Positions 8,429-17,426 of a stretch of 62,571 nt of DNA are shown here, in pieces (the stretch's first letter is position 1; every line of letters starts with the position of its first letter). A program made the translations under genes and the position numbers. The notes under the pieces are model-generated. The model saw only the letters and a list, made by a program, of their open reading frames with translations. It did no database searches and was not told the DNA's origin. This stretch comes from Clostridium sp. CAG:451. GTDB lineage: Bacteria > Bacillota_I > Bacilli_A > RF39 > UBA660. The DNA is taken from contig FR901052.1 in the NCBI GenBank assembly GCA_000438295.1, forward strand, positions 1 through 62,571. The letters run 5' to 3'.

Positions 8429-9766
8429 CTTAGAAAGTTCCACAATTCTATACCAAGTAACTGGATCTACTACTCCATTTACTGGTAATCCTTCTTGTTT
8501 TTGAATAGCTTTTACTGACTGTTCTGTTAAATCATCAAAGTTACCAGTTACTTTAATACCTGGTATAGAATGCGTTTTACTACAAATCATTAGTAAAAAT
8601 CTTTGAACTCTAATTACATTAGCACCAGTCATTCCCTTAGAAACTGTATAACCTGGGAAAAATTCATCTTGATAAATTAATAACTCACTAGGAATATTAC
8701 TTATTATATTACGATATGCAGTTATAATAGCTACCCAAGTCTTTTGATCTACTATCCCGTTTGGATCAAGTCCATTTTGTTTTTGAAAAGCAATTACCAT
8801 CTTTTCTGTATTCTCACTAAAGTCATGTCCTGTATCTAGGAAAGGAATATTAGGATCAAGATAAGCGATTATACTTATCAAATAGTTTAAGGTATCAACC
8901 TCATTACCACTATCGCCTTTCTTAAGTGAAGACTGAAAAGCAAGTTCTGCTTCATCTTCACTAATACCTTCTGAATATAGGCTTGCTACTTGTTTAACTG
9001 AGTTATAAATATATTTTATTTTATACCAAGTAGCTTTATCAACAATACCTGTTACAGGTAAGTTAAATATTTCTTGAAACTTTTTTACAGATGACTCCAT
9101 ATCTACTGTAAAAAATGGTGTTTCATTAGTAATTAAAGGAAGAGCTGGATAGTTTTTTCTAATTCTATTTAACTGAATCTTTAAAGTTCTTACATAGTTA
9201 CCTGCTGCTCCTAGTTTAATAGGTACACCTGGATAACTTACAATATTATCGGAAATTGGTGCATTGTAAATGAGTTTAATGTTATTACCATAATAGTATG
9301 ATAATATTTCTAACGGATTCAATCCTTCTTTTGCTAGTCTTACACTTCCCCACTGAGACAGTCCATCACAAGTTACTGTTTTACCATCGCAGTACTGAGC
9401 ATAAAGCGGTTGAACACTATCAGTTCTTGCCACATAGTTATTAAAAATATCATCTACTATTGTAACTATTGAATCATAGAACTGACTATGTTCTTTAAAT
9501 GTTTGGTCATATTTAGGATTACTTGTTATATCAAAGTCATAGCCTTGAGAAGGATACCATTCATTGTAAACCCGGTTTAGAGCAAAAGATATTTGAGCTA
9601 GTACATTAGCTTTTATTGCATCAGTTGGCCAAGTTGGATATATTTCATTAGAAGCAACGTTTTTAATGTACTCAGCAAAAGGAACAGTTATATTTTTAGC
9701 CTTTTCACTGGGGGAACCTAAATGAACAGTAATAGTTTCAGGTATTACCGGCGTATTAATTTCCAT
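8420..9766 (-). CDS. SpoIID-fold protein with three peptidoglycan-binding domains
   Basis: A 448-residue protein. Residues about 20-160 resemble the SpoIID/LytB fold: LAQISFALNRVYNEWY, NPKYDQTF, and especially CDGLSQWGSVRLAKEGLNPLEILSYYYG, which matches the SQWGA..A..G...IL..YY ending of that family. Three PG_binding_1 repeats follow (about 185-255, 280-350 and 375-445), each ending in a form of LPVTGIVDKATWYKI. SpoIID-type enzymes cleave denuded glycan strands in spore formation. There is no signal peptide, so if it acts on wall it would be exported another way or act from the mother cell. It is last in a three-gene operon and overlaps the upstream gene by 11 bases. Domain reading is sound; the exact role is inferred. 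Confidence 0.8.
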   Translation of the reverse strand: MEINTPVIPETITVHLGSPSEKAKNITVPFAEYIKNVASNEIYPTWPTDAIKANVLAQISFALNRVYNEWYPSQGYDFDITSNPKYDQTFKEHSQFYDSIVTIVDDIFNNYVARTDSVQPLYAQYCDGKTVTCDGLSQWGSVRLAKEGLNPLEILSYYYGNNIKLIYNAPISDNIVSYPGVPIKLGAAGNYVRTLKIQLNRIRKNYPALPLITNETPFFTVDMESSVKKFQEIFNLPVTGIVDKATWYKIKYIYNSVKQVASLYSEGISEDEAELAFQSSLKKGDSGNEVDTLNYLISIIAYLDPNIPFLDTGHDFSENTEKMVIAFQKQNGLDPNGIVDQKTWVAIITAYRNIISNIPSELLIYQDEFFPGYTVSKGMTGANVIRVQRFLLMICSKTHSIPGIKVTGNFDDLTEQSVKAIQKQEGLPVNGVVDPVTWYRIVELSKKK

Positions 9767-10178
9767 TTATTGTTTCACCCTCGTCTGCGATTGGTATCAT
9801 TTTAATATATTGTAGTACTTTAACATCTCCAATCATATTTATTATGTACTGTTTAAGACAATCATAGTTATCTTTCATTGCCGTTAACCTATATGAAGTA
9901 GTAGATGATGTTTGGAAACTATTATCATCATAACCACTAGTTGGAGCTGGTAGTGTTATATTATCAATAATTCCACTAGAATCAGTATATCCTCTAAAGA
10001 ATAAGACGTTATTACCCCCGATTTCTTTAGTAATAATAATTTCAGCATCCTCAATAGGAATAGCTTGATAAGCAGTAAAAGCCATCACCTTTAAGCTTCC
10101 TTGTTCAGGATTAACCACAGCAAAAGCTTTATACTCTTCCGTTTTTGAAAATTCTTCATAAGAAATAAGTGTCGCCAT
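9756..10178 (-). CDS. Unknown protein between LysM and SpoIID-fold genes
   Basis: A 140-residue protein I do not recognise. The middle (AFTAYQAIPIEDAEIIITK, then FFRGYTDSSGIIDNITLPAP) looks like a carboxypeptidase-regulatory or transthyretin-like beta sandwich, in which a repeat unit contrasts A..I.I and T..G......L. The end (YRLTAMKDNYDCLKQYIINMIGD) is more polar. No signal peptide or membrane span. Its ATG overlaps the stop of the LysM gene (TAATG) and it overlaps the next gene by 11 bases, so the three products are probably made together. Likely a structural partner in a wall or coat layer; this is inference. Confidence 0.6.
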   Translation of the reverse strand: MATLISYEEFSKTEEYKAFAVVNPEQGSLKVMAFTAYQAIPIEDAEIIITKEIGGNNVLFFRGYTDSSGIIDNITLPAPTSGYDDNSFQTSSTTSYRLTAMKDNYDCLKQYIINMIGDVKVLQYIKMIPIADEGETINGN

Positions 10179-11014
10179 TAACTAACCTCCTTTATTTTTA
10201 ATTGCTCTCCAATCGTAAGATTGTTATTAGTCAAATTATTTAAGGCTTTAATATTATCTACACTGGTATTATAACGTCTTGCAATAGTATATAAACTATC
10301 ACCTCTTTGGACTGTATACATTATATATTGTGGTTCAGCATAACCAGTACCAATACATTCTTCCTCAGGATTAATTGGTTCATCACCAGTGCTACCTTTA
10401 ATCATTAGTTGCTCTCCAATTGCAAGATTATTACTAGTAAGGTTATTTAACGATTTAATCTCATCTACTGTAATACCAAACTTTTTAGCAATTGAATATA
10501 AGCTATCGCCTTTTTGAACTGTATACATTGTCATTTCTTCTCCCTTATCTTGCGTTGGTAGTTTTAATACTTGTCCAATACTAAGCATATTACTAGTTAA
10601 ATTATTAATTTTTTTAAGCTCATCTACTGTTATATTATTTTTATTAGCAATAGAATATAAACTATCTCCTTTCTTTACTACATAATCTTTATAAGTAGTT
10701 GGTGTAGATGTAGCATTATCATCAATAGCAATTATTAACAGTTGTCCTACTGTTAAGCTATTACTAGTTAAATTATTGAGTCTTGTTATATCTTTAACTG
10801 TAGTATTATATCTTTTAGCAATTGAATATAAGCTATCTCCTTTTTTTACTACATAATCAATAGTAGTAACAGTAGAAGGAATCTTTAATATCTCTCCTTT
10901 AGTGATAGTATTACTAGTTAAGTTATTAATTCTTTTAAGTTCATCTACTGATACTCCAAACTGTTTACTAATTCCATATAAGGTATCACCACTTTGAACT
11001 GTATATGTTTGCAT
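10178..11014 (-). CDS. Five-LysM peptidoglycan-binding protein
   Basis: A 278-residue protein made almost only of five LysM domains, each starting with a form of YTVQKGDSLYSIAKKFG and ending LTIGEQLKI. Approximate starts are residues 1, 52, 110, 163 and 232. Linkers are short, with one acidic linker (about 212-231) before the last domain. LysM binds N-acetylglucosamine of peptidoglycan or chitin. No signal peptide, no catalytic domain. Lack of an export signal is typical of spore coat and cortex LysM proteins such as SafA, and the SpoIID-fold gene in the same operon supports a sporulation role, although this is not proven. A strong GAGGTGAG site precedes the ATG. Confidence 0.85.
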   Translation of the reverse strand: MQTYTVQSGDTLYGISKQFGVSVDELKRINNLTSNTITKGEILKIPSTVTTIDYVVKKGDSLYSIAKRYNTTVKDITRLNNLTSNSLTVGQLLIIAIDDNATSTPTTYKDYVVKKGDSLYSIANKNNITVDELKKINNLTSNMLSIGQVLKLPTQDKGEEMTMYTVQKGDSLYSIAKKFGITVDEIKSLNNLTSNNLAIGEQLMIKGSTGDEPINPEEECIGTGYAEPQYIMYTVQRGDSLYTIARRYNTSVDNIKALNNLTNNNLTIGEQLKIKEVS

Positions 11015-11043
11015 ATCTCACCTCAATTAAATATATGCAAAAA

Positions 11044-11078
11044 GAAAAAAAGCATACTAGAATTAATCTAATTACGCT
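11044..11078 (-). terminator. Terminator after the gltX operon
   Basis: On the minus strand an imperfect 12-base stem starting AGCGTAATTAGA and ending TTCTAGTATGCT is followed by TTTTTTTC. It lies between the 256-residue gene and the LysM gene and ends the gltX transcript. Confidence 0.75.
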
Positions 11079-11084
11079 TATTTA

Positions 11085-11855
11085 TTAAACATATTCAATA
11101 TTATTTTCTATTCTTAAACCAGGTAGTTTCTTAACTAATGTCTTGTTAATAATATTATCAATAGTAGTAGGTGTTTGCTTAGAAACAATAAATTCTTCAT
11201 CAGTTAGTCCATATTCTTCAAATAACAAATCATGATACTTTTTAGTTATACCAATCTTCTTTTTCTCATAATCAGTTATTTTCTTTTTACTATCTAGTCT
11301 TGCAAATAATTCTTCATACTCACTAACTTCTTTTCTATGGTCAAAGTTCCATCTAGCAGCTGGACCACCATAAAGTTCTAAATTACTACGATAAGGATTT
11401 TCCTTATCATATAACTGTTCTAGTTTCGTCATAACTAATTCTAATTGTTCTTTTCTTACTTTCTTATCATCTACTGTTTGAAATAGTTTTAATGTTCCAT
11501 TATCATACTTATAATCAAGTATTCTAATAGTATTATTACCAATATCTTTATAGGCCATTAATCCTGATACTCTATCTTTATTATCAAATATTTTAAGTTC
11601 TTGTTCATTACTTAGTAGTTCTAATGTTCTATTATATATGTTATAAGCAACTATATTTTTATATAAATCAAGATTTTGTAGCATTTCTCTATCTTCAATA
11701 TCTACAATATCTTTAACAGCTGAAAATTCAAGTTCAACTAACTGATTTAAATAATCAATTACTCTTGGATTTAATATTTTTTTATATCTATTTAATGATT
11801 CTTTTAATTCCTCTTTACTACTTATTTTTTTATAAGTTATATTACCTATTCTCAT
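11085..11855 (-). CDS. Hypothetical protein downstream of gltX
   Basis: A 256-residue charged, soluble protein I do not recognise. It is rich in Lys, Glu and Leu, predicted largely helical, with no signal peptide, membrane span or known catalytic motif. A central strand-rich portion (about 90-135, GLMAYKDIGNNTIRILDYKYDNGTL) is followed by NLELYGGPAARWNFDH. An AAGGATA site precedes the ATG. It begins 12 bases after gltX ends and is followed by a terminator, so it is co-transcribed with gltX. A role in tRNA charging is possible only by association. Confidence 0.6.
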   Translation of the reverse strand: MRIGNITYKKISSKEELKESLNRYKKILNPRVIDYLNQLVELEFSAVKDIVDIEDREMLQNLDLYKNIVAYNIYNRTLELLSNEQELKIFDNKDRVSGLMAYKDIGNNTIRILDYKYDNGTLKLFQTVDDKKVRKEQLELVMTKLEQLYDKENPYRSNLELYGGPAARWNFDHRKEVSEYEELFARLDSKKKITDYEKKKIGITKKYHDLLFEEYGLTDEEFIVSKQTPTTIDNIINKTLVKKLPGLRIENNIEYV

Positions 11856-11867
11856 TTAATCATATCC

Positions 11868-13511
11868 TTAATGTAAATTATTTTTATATGCTTCTAATCT
11901 ATTTTTAAATTCTTCTATCCCTATTATTCTTAATAAATCATATAAATTAGGTGTCTTATTACGACCAGTTAAAACATGTCTAATCATTTCACAAACACTA
12001 CCAATATGTCCTTTATATAAAGTTTCATCTTCTCTGTACATCTTAACTGATGGTGCATAGTTATTTTCTTCAGCTAGTTTTTGAATCTTTTGATACCATT
12101 CATCTTGACTATCACTACTATTATATACATCTATATATTTAGTTAAAATATCATAATCTACTGCTTCTTCAATAACTTCATTATAACTTGCTTTTAAATC
12201 ATTATAAAATATCTCATTATATAAATAACTTGATTCAGTTTTAACATCTTTTAACACTGCTATATCTTTACGTGGTCTTTTACCATCTCTTTCGATATTT
12301 AAAAATGCTATTACTTTATCTTTATAAGTAGTTAAAAGTTTAGCAAAATCACTATCATATTCTAAAGAGTATTCTAATACTTGATTATATAGTTCTAAAG
12401 CTGTTAGTCTTGAAAAGTAAGTTCTTGAAATGTTATTTAACTTCTCCATATCAAATAATGTTCCACCTGTAGGCATCTTCTTAAAACTAAAAGTAAAGTC
12501 TTCAATGCTCTTATCTTTATTTTGTAAATACCACTCTTCAAAGTTAGTGTTAGCTAGTGTTGCAAGATACAAACGAACAGCATCTACTGGAATACCGGCT
12601 TCTTTATAATAACTAACAGAAAACTCTGGATCTTTTCTCTTACTTAGTTTTCTAACTTTTTCATCTTCTTTTTTAGTAAGGGGAGCAATATGAGCATACT
12701 TACAAGGTTTGAAACCTAATAACTTACAAAGTTGTAAATGCTTTGGAAAACTTGGTACCCATTCATCTCCTCTAACAACATGAGTTGTCTTCATTAAGTG
12801 ATCATCTACTACATGAGCAAAATGATAAGTTGGAATACCGTCTTTTTTAAGTATTACTTCATCTATTATATTTTCTGGTAAAACAATATCACCTTTAATC
12901 ATATCATGTAATACTATTTCATTATGCATATCACCTGGTGACTTCATTCTAATAACATATCTATCACCATTATCTAGATGTTTTTTTACTTCTTCTAGTG
13001 ATAAATCACGGTCTACTGCATAAACACCATAAATACCTATAGCTTCTTTTCTTAACTCTTGTCCTTCTCTTATTTCACTAATTTCTTCTTCACTCATAAA
13101 ACATGGATAAGCTTTTCCTTCACTTATTAATTTCTTAGCATAAGCTTGATAAATATCTTTTCTCTCACTTTGCTTATAAGGTCCATAATCTCCCCCATAA
13201 GAAAATCCTTCTGTTGGATATATTTTAAAATGCTTTAGGGAAGAAAGAATTAAGTCGGTTGCTCCTTCTACTTCTCTTTTACTATCAGTATCTTCTATTC
13301 TTAAATAAAATACTCCATCACTTTGTCTAGCAAGCTCACTACTAATAAATGCTCCATATAAATTTCCTACATGCATAAACCCAGTAGGACTAGGACCAAA
13401 TCTTGTAACAAAAGCTCCTTCTTTTAGTTCTCTAGCTTTATATTTTTCTTCTATTTCTTCTACTGTTAATGGTAGATTAGGAAATAATAAATTAGCTAAT
13501 TCTTCATACAT
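11868..13511 (-). CDS. gltX: Glutamyl-tRNA synthetase
   Basis: A class I synthetase that charges tRNA-Glu with glutamate. The N terminus shows TRFGPSPTGFMHVGNLYGAF, where HVGN replaces the common HIGG. The KMSKS loop reads KVRKLSKRKDPE. At 547 residues it is longer than the usual 470-490, the extra length being in the C-terminal anticodon-binding half. The frame opens with a GTG at 13520, but GGAG lies directly against that codon; the ATG at 13509-13511 has it at about eight bases, so I start there. A tRNA-Gln gene lies just upstream on the same strand. Confidence 0.95.
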   Translation of the reverse strand: MYEELANLLFPNLPLTVEEIEEKYKARELKEGAFVTRFGPSPTGFMHVGNLYGAFISSELARQSDGVFYLRIEDTDSKREVEGATDLILSSLKHFKIYPTEGFSYGGDYGPYKQSERKDIYQAYAKKLISEGKAYPCFMSEEEISEIREGQELRKEAIGIYGVYAVDRDLSLEEVKKHLDNGDRYVIRMKSPGDMHNEIVLHDMIKGDIVLPENIIDEVILKKDGIPTYHFAHVVDDHLMKTTHVVRGDEWVPSFPKHLQLCKLLGFKPCKYAHIAPLTKKEDEKVRKLSKRKDPEFSVSYYKEAGIPVDAVRLYLATLANTNFEEWYLQNKDKSIEDFTFSFKKMPTGGTLFDMEKLNNISRTYFSRLTALELYNQVLEYSLEYDSDFAKLLTTYKDKVIAFLNIERDGKRPRKDIAVLKDVKTESSYLYNEIFYNDLKASYNEVIEEAVDYDILTKYIDVYNSSDSQDEWYQKIQKLAEENNYAPSVKMYREDETLYKGHIGSVCEMIRHVLTGRNKTPNLYDLLRIIGIEEFKNRLEAYKNNLH

Positions 13512-13589
13512 ATCAATCACTCCTCATATCAGTAATATTTTCACATATTTACAAAAGAAAGTCAAACATCTTAAGACAAATATGCATAT

Positions 13590-13613
13590 TAAAACCCTTA
13601 TTTCTAAGGGTTA
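13590..13613 (-). terminator. Terminator after tRNA-Gln
   Basis: On the minus strand AACCCTT, a 6-base loop and AAGGGTT are followed by TTAAT. It lies about ten bases downstream of the tRNA-Gln 3' end. Confidence 0.7.
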
Positions 13614-13622
13614 ATTACTTAT

Positions 13623-13697
13623 TGGCTGCCCCAGTTAGATTCGAACTAACGCATCGTGCGGTCAGAGCGCACTGCCTTACCACTTGGCTATGGGGCA
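13623..13697 (-). tRNA. tRNA-Gln (anticodon CTG)
   Basis: Folds into a full cloverleaf. The acceptor TGCCCCA pairs with TGGGGCA, and the U1-A72 pair is typical of tRNA-Gln. Anticodon stem GTGCG/CGCAC encloses the loop CTCTGAC, giving CTG. The T arm is GTTAG-TTCGAAT-CTAAC and CCA is encoded. It sits upstream of gltX with its own terminator. Confidence 0.93.
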
Positions 13698-13747
13698 AAC
13701 TCACATTAACATCATATCATAATTTTAGTTATTGTCAAGTGATGATG

Positions 13748-14050
13748 TTAATTATTTTCTTTTTCCTTTATTAACCTATCTATATCATTAAAAGCATTTT
13801 CTATTGTTTCTATATGATACATTTCATACATGCTATATATGTAATCTGTTAACCATAATTTCTTCTTTTTATAACAATAGAAGCCAACTTTTTAGCTTGT
13901 TCCAAAGATGTAGTTAAATAAAAACCGGTTCCAAAGTCTACTGTTCTCTTGCTATTAATAATGATTGGATTTTCTATTAATTGATTACTTCAATGATATA
14001 ACAGCACAGTATCATCTTCCTTATCTATCAGTTTTATTAAAGTACAATAC
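13748..14050 (-). pseudogene. Decayed DUF3990 gene
   Basis: No long frame is open here, but the minus strand reads VLLYH-stop-SNQLIENPIIINSKRTVDFGTGFYLTTSLEQAKKLA. This is the DUF3990 N-terminal pattern (LYHGSN..I..P....R..DFG.GFY.TT...QA). The expected Gly of HGSN is replaced by a TGA stop (13990-13992), one base from GGA. After ASIVI the frame shifts and continues as LWLTDYIYSMYEMYHIETIENAF to a stop at 13748. DUF3990 proteins resemble ADP-ribosyltransferases and often occur in accessory regions. Too damaged to make a product. Confidence 0.75.
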
Positions 14051-14125
14051 TTATTTGACTATGCTTTTTAATAACTACTTAGATTATGACATTTAAAGTA
14101 GAAATTATCAAACAAAAGTTTTAAA

Positions 14126-14145
14126 AGAAAAAGAGGTTACCCTCT
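14126..14145 (-). terminator. Terminator after the 76-residue gene
   Basis: On the minus strand AGAGG, a GTAA tetraloop and CCTCT are followed by TTTTT, just past the 76-residue gene. It closes the valS transcript. Confidence 0.75.
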
Positions 14146-14150
14146 ATTTT

Positions 14151-14381
14151 TTATGTGTTTTTAGAAATATAAGTTTTTGTTAATACTTTATTAGCAGTTT
14201 TTACAACATAATTACTAGCTTCTAAATAGGAACTATCTAGTTCAGCTTGATTTCTTTTTATCTTATTCTCTATTGATCTATTAACAGCATTTACATGTGA
14301 AGTAGATACAACATATGCTACTTCATTACTTCTTCTCTTAATTATAGGTTTATAATTTAGCTTAACTCTTTTTATTCCCAT
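14151..14381 (-). CDS. Small basic hypothetical protein
   Basis: A 76-residue, strongly basic protein (MGIKRVKLNYKPIIKRRSNE at the start) with no signal peptide or membrane span and no family I recognise. An AAGGATG-type ribosome site precedes the ATG. It starts about 28 bases after valS ends and lies before a terminator, so it is probably the last gene of the valS transcript. A nucleic-acid-binding role is possible from charge alone; nothing more can be said. Confidence 0.55.
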   Translation of the reverse strand: MGIKRVKLNYKPIIKRRSNEVAYVVSTSHVNAVNRSIENKIKRNQAELDSSYLEASNYVVKTANKVLTKTYISKNT

Positions 14382-14409
14382 AATAACATCCTTTCTATTA
14401 TAAATAATA

Positions 14410-16938
14410 CTATTTCTCTAATAATGCTAACTTTTCTTTTTCTTCTTTTAACTTTTCTCTATCCATATCAACAATATTTTTAGGAGCTTTTGCGACATAA
14501 TTTTCATTAGCAAGTAACTTTTCACGTCTTGCAATAGAATTTTTTAAAGCAGCAATCTGTGTTTCTTTTAGAACTTTATCAGCTTCTGTTTCCATCTTTT
14601 CAAAGAAGATAGTAGCTTTTACTCTTTTAGAAAATACATTATATGACTTAATACCAAGTGGTTCTTTAACTAAGTTTTCATCTAACTTTAACATTTTAAC
14701 TATTAAATCATTATCATCAGTTGTATCAAACATAACTTTCATATCTTTAGTTATATTATTTTCTGCTTTAACATTTCTAAAACTTCTAATAAATTCTATC
14801 TCATCATCAACTACTTCTTCTTCTAATTCAAAAATATATTTTTTACTGTACTTAGGATAGTTGCTAATCATGATAGATTCTTCTTCCTTAATTGGTAACA
14901 TTTGATAAATTTCTTCGGTTACATAAGGCATAAATGGATGAAGTAATTTTAAAATATTAGTTAGGATATAACATAATGTTGATTTAGTAGCATCATCACT
15001 CAAACTGTATTTAGCCATTTCAATATAACTATCACAGAAAGATGTCCAAACAAAATCATAAATAACACTTGATGCATTATTAAACTGATATTTATCCATA
15101 AACTTCTTAGTAGTATGAAGCATTTTTTCAAACTTAGTTAGAATCCATTTATCTTCTGGTTTTAAATTATCAAGTTTGATTTCTTTTATATCACTAATAT
15201 TAGTTAAAACAAATCTTGAAGCATTCCAAATCTTATTAATATAATTCCAAGTAGCTTTAATCTTATCTTCATCAAAACGCATATCAGTACCCGCTGATAC
15301 ATCTGTAGCTAGATAGTATCTTAATGAGTCTGCTCCATACTTTTCAATCATATCAAATGGATCTATTCCGTTACCTAAACTTTTACTGAATTTTCTTCCT
15401 TGTTTGTCACGAATTAAGCCATGAATCAAGCAGTCTTCAAATGGTCTTTGACCTAGTAATTCCTCTCCTTGGAAAGTCATTCTATTAACCCAGAAAGGTA
15501 TGATATCATATCCTGTTACTAAACAGTTATTGGGATAATATCTCTTTAATAGTTCTGTATCTTCTGGCCAACCAAGAGTAGCAAAAGGCCATAGGGCACT
15601 AGAAAACCAAGTATCTAGAACATCTTCATCTTGAACCCAGCCTTCTTCTTTTGGAGGATTAACACCGACATAAACCTCATCATTTTTATACCAAGCAGGT
15701 ATTCTATGACCCCACCATAGCTGACGAGAAATACACCAGTCATAAGTTATCTCCATCCAATGATTCATCGTTTTTTCATATCTTGTTGGTACAAAATGAA
15801 CTTTTGTTTTACTATTCTTTTGATTAGCAAGTACTTGATCAGCTAAACCTCTCATCTTAACAAACCATTGTTTTTTAACCATTGGTTCAATAATAGCATT
15901 AGTTCTTTCACTATGTCCTACTTCATGAGTTATTGGTTCAACCTTTAATAATAAATCACTGTTTTCTAAATCTTCTATTACTTTCTTACGAGCTTCTTCT
16001 CTTGAAAGTCCAACATAATCACTACCACAATTTTCATTCATTGTAGCATCATCATTCATAATAACTAGTTTAGTAAGATTATGTCTTAGTCCAACTTCAT
16101 AGTCGTTGGGATCATGAGCAGGTGTTATTTTAACAGCACCAGTTCCTTTTTCCATATCAGCATGGGGATCTGTTATTACTGGTATTTTTCTATCCACTAT
16201 TGGTAGTATTACGTTCTTACCAACAAAATCTTTATATCTTTCATCATTTTCATTAACAGCTACTGCCATATCACCAAATAAAGTCTCTGGTCTAGTAGTT
16301 GCTACATCTATAAACTTATCACTATCTTCTAGTTTATATTTCAAGTGATAAAACGCTCCTTTTTCTTCTTTATAGATAACTTCTTCATTTGATAAAGCTG
16401 TTTTTGCTACTGGATCCCAGTTAATAATCTTTTCACCACGATAGATTAATCCTTTATTATAATAATCTACAAAGACTTTTTTAACAGCATCTTCAAGTCC
16501 TTTATCTAGAGTAAATCTTTCTTTAGAATAGTCTAGGGAAATACCAAGTTTGGCCCATTGTTCTCTAATGATAGAAGCATGTTCATTAGTCCATTTCCAA
16601 CATTCTTCTAAGAACTCATCACGTCCTACTTCATATTTATTTTTGCCATTATCTTTTAGTCTTGCTACTACTTTAGCTTCTGTTGCAATAGCAGCATGAT
16701 CCATTCCAGGAAGCCATAAACAGTCGTAACCTTCCATTCTTTTATATCTAATAATTATATCTTGTAGTGTTACATCCCAAGCATGTCCTAGATGAAGCTT
16801 TCCTGTAACATTAGGAGGAGGAAGGACAATACAATATGGCTTTTTAGCCATATCTCCACTCTTAAAATAGCCTTTCTTCATCCAGTAATCATATTTTTCT
16901 TTTTCTACTTCACTGTGATTATATTTCTTATCTAACAT
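14410..16938 (-). CDS. valS: Valyl-tRNA synthetase
   Basis: A class I synthetase of 842 residues that charges tRNA-Val and edits mischarged threonine. The HIGH motif is KLHLGHAWD near residue 50 after PPPNVTG, and the KMSKS motif is RKFSKSLGNG. In between is the CP1 editing domain (for example TTRPETLFGDMAVAVN). The last 70 residues form the charged C-terminal coiled coil found in ValRS. Expression is set by a T-box leader directly upstream (16956-17183). Confidence 0.97.
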   Translation of the reverse strand: MLDKKYNHSEVEKEKYDYWMKKGYFKSGDMAKKPYCIVLPPPNVTGKLHLGHAWDVTLQDIIIRYKRMEGYDCLWLPGMDHAAIATEAKVVARLKDNGKNKYEVGRDEFLEECWKWTNEHASIIREQWAKLGISLDYSKERFTLDKGLEDAVKKVFVDYYNKGLIYRGEKIINWDPVAKTALSNEEVIYKEEKGAFYHLKYKLEDSDKFIDVATTRPETLFGDMAVAVNENDERYKDFVGKNVILPIVDRKIPVITDPHADMEKGTGAVKITPAHDPNDYEVGLRHNLTKLVIMNDDATMNENCGSDYVGLSREEARKKVIEDLENSDLLLKVEPITHEVGHSERTNAIIEPMVKKQWFVKMRGLADQVLANQKNSKTKVHFVPTRYEKTMNHWMEITYDWCISRQLWWGHRIPAWYKNDEVYVGVNPPKEEGWVQDEDVLDTWFSSALWPFATLGWPEDTELLKRYYPNNCLVTGYDIIPFWVNRMTFQGEELLGQRPFEDCLIHGLIRDKQGRKFSKSLGNGIDPFDMIEKYGADSLRYYLATDVSAGTDMRFDEDKIKATWNYINKIWNASRFVLTNISDIKEIKLDNLKPEDKWILTKFEKMLHTTKKFMDKYQFNNASSVIYDFVWTSFCDSYIEMAKYSLSDDATKSTLCYILTNILKLLHPFMPYVTEEIYQMLPIKEEESIMISNYPKYSKKYIFELEEEVVDDEIEFIRSFRNVKAENNITKDMKVMFDTTDDNDLIVKMLKLDENLVKEPLGIKSYNVFSKRVKATIFFEKMETEADKVLKETQIAALKNSIARREKLLANENYVAKAPKNIVDMDREKLKEEKEKLALLEK

Positions 16939-16955
16939 TTAAATCATCCTTTCTA

Positions 16956-17183
16956 AAAATAAAAACTTCTCTATCCAAAGGACGAGAAGTTCGTGGTACC
17001 ACCTTAATTTGTATGTTTAACATACCTTATTTATTTAACGGTTCTCCCGGGATAACCTACTACTATTTCAGAAATCCTACTCTTGTTGCTACCTTCCATA
17101 TCTTTTATTGTTAAGTCTCACCTACCCTTAACTCTCTAAAAATAAAATGATATGTACTCCTCAACAGTCAATGTATTTACATG
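16956..17183 (-). promoter_or_regulatory. T-box leader of valS
   Basis: Reading the minus strand, a Stem I region (GAGGAGTAC, then AGAGAGTTAAGGGTAGGTGAGA) is followed by AAGGTAGCAAC, in which GTA is a likely valine specifier. The T-box AAGGTGGTACCACG (17005-16992) follows. A terminator of AACTTCTC and GAGAAGTT with a T-rich tail lies at 16956-16991 and competes with the antiterminator. Uncharged tRNA-Val should stabilise the antiterminator and allow valS transcription. The specifier is placed by eye. Confidence 0.92.
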
Positions 17184-17184
17184 T

Positions 17185-17213
17185 ATTATAATATACTGCT
17201 TTTAAAATAGCAA
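17185..17213 (-). promoter_or_regulatory. valS promoter
   Basis: On the minus strand TTGCTA (17208-17213) and TATAAT (17185-17190) are 17 bases apart, giving a start point at about 17178, just before T-box Stem I. It lies immediately after the yneF stop codon. Confidence 0.75.
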
Positions 17214-17216
17214 GCA

Positions 17217-17426
17217 CTACATATACTTTTGCATTGATTTCATCATTTGATTAACTTGCTTTTGACTAGGTTTTCTACCCATTTGCATCATCAAAGTTTT
17301 AATCATTTCTTCATTTATTGGTGGATTTTTCTCCATATACTTCTTAGTAACATTTCTTGCTATAAAAAAACCAATTACTGCTCCAATAAGAAGTCCTACT
17401 ACTATTAATAATATATCATGTAACAT
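17217..17426 (-). CDS. yneF: YneF-family (UPF0154) membrane protein
   Basis: A 69-residue protein with one N-terminal transmembrane helix (about 5-25, ILLIVVGLLIGAVIGFFIARNV) and a conserved cytoplasmic tail, NPPINEEMIKTLMMQMGRKPSQKQVNQMM, which defines UPF0154. Function is unknown. In Bacillus subtilis yneF lies after tkt and sirA; the same order is seen here. Confidence 0.93.
   Translation of the reverse strand: MLHDILLIVVGLLIGAVIGFFIARNVTKKYMEKNPPINEEMIKTLMMQMGRKPSQKQVNQMMKSMQKYM

Noticed and set aside
10178..11014. Repeats resembling a CRISPR-like array
   Set aside because: The repeats are LysM codons in frame and vary between copies.
13990..13992. TGA read as Trp (Mycoplasma-like code)
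   Set aside because: TGA ends several intact genes (cas2, nusB), and Trp residues are encoded by TGG throughout; the in-frame TGA marks a pseudogene.
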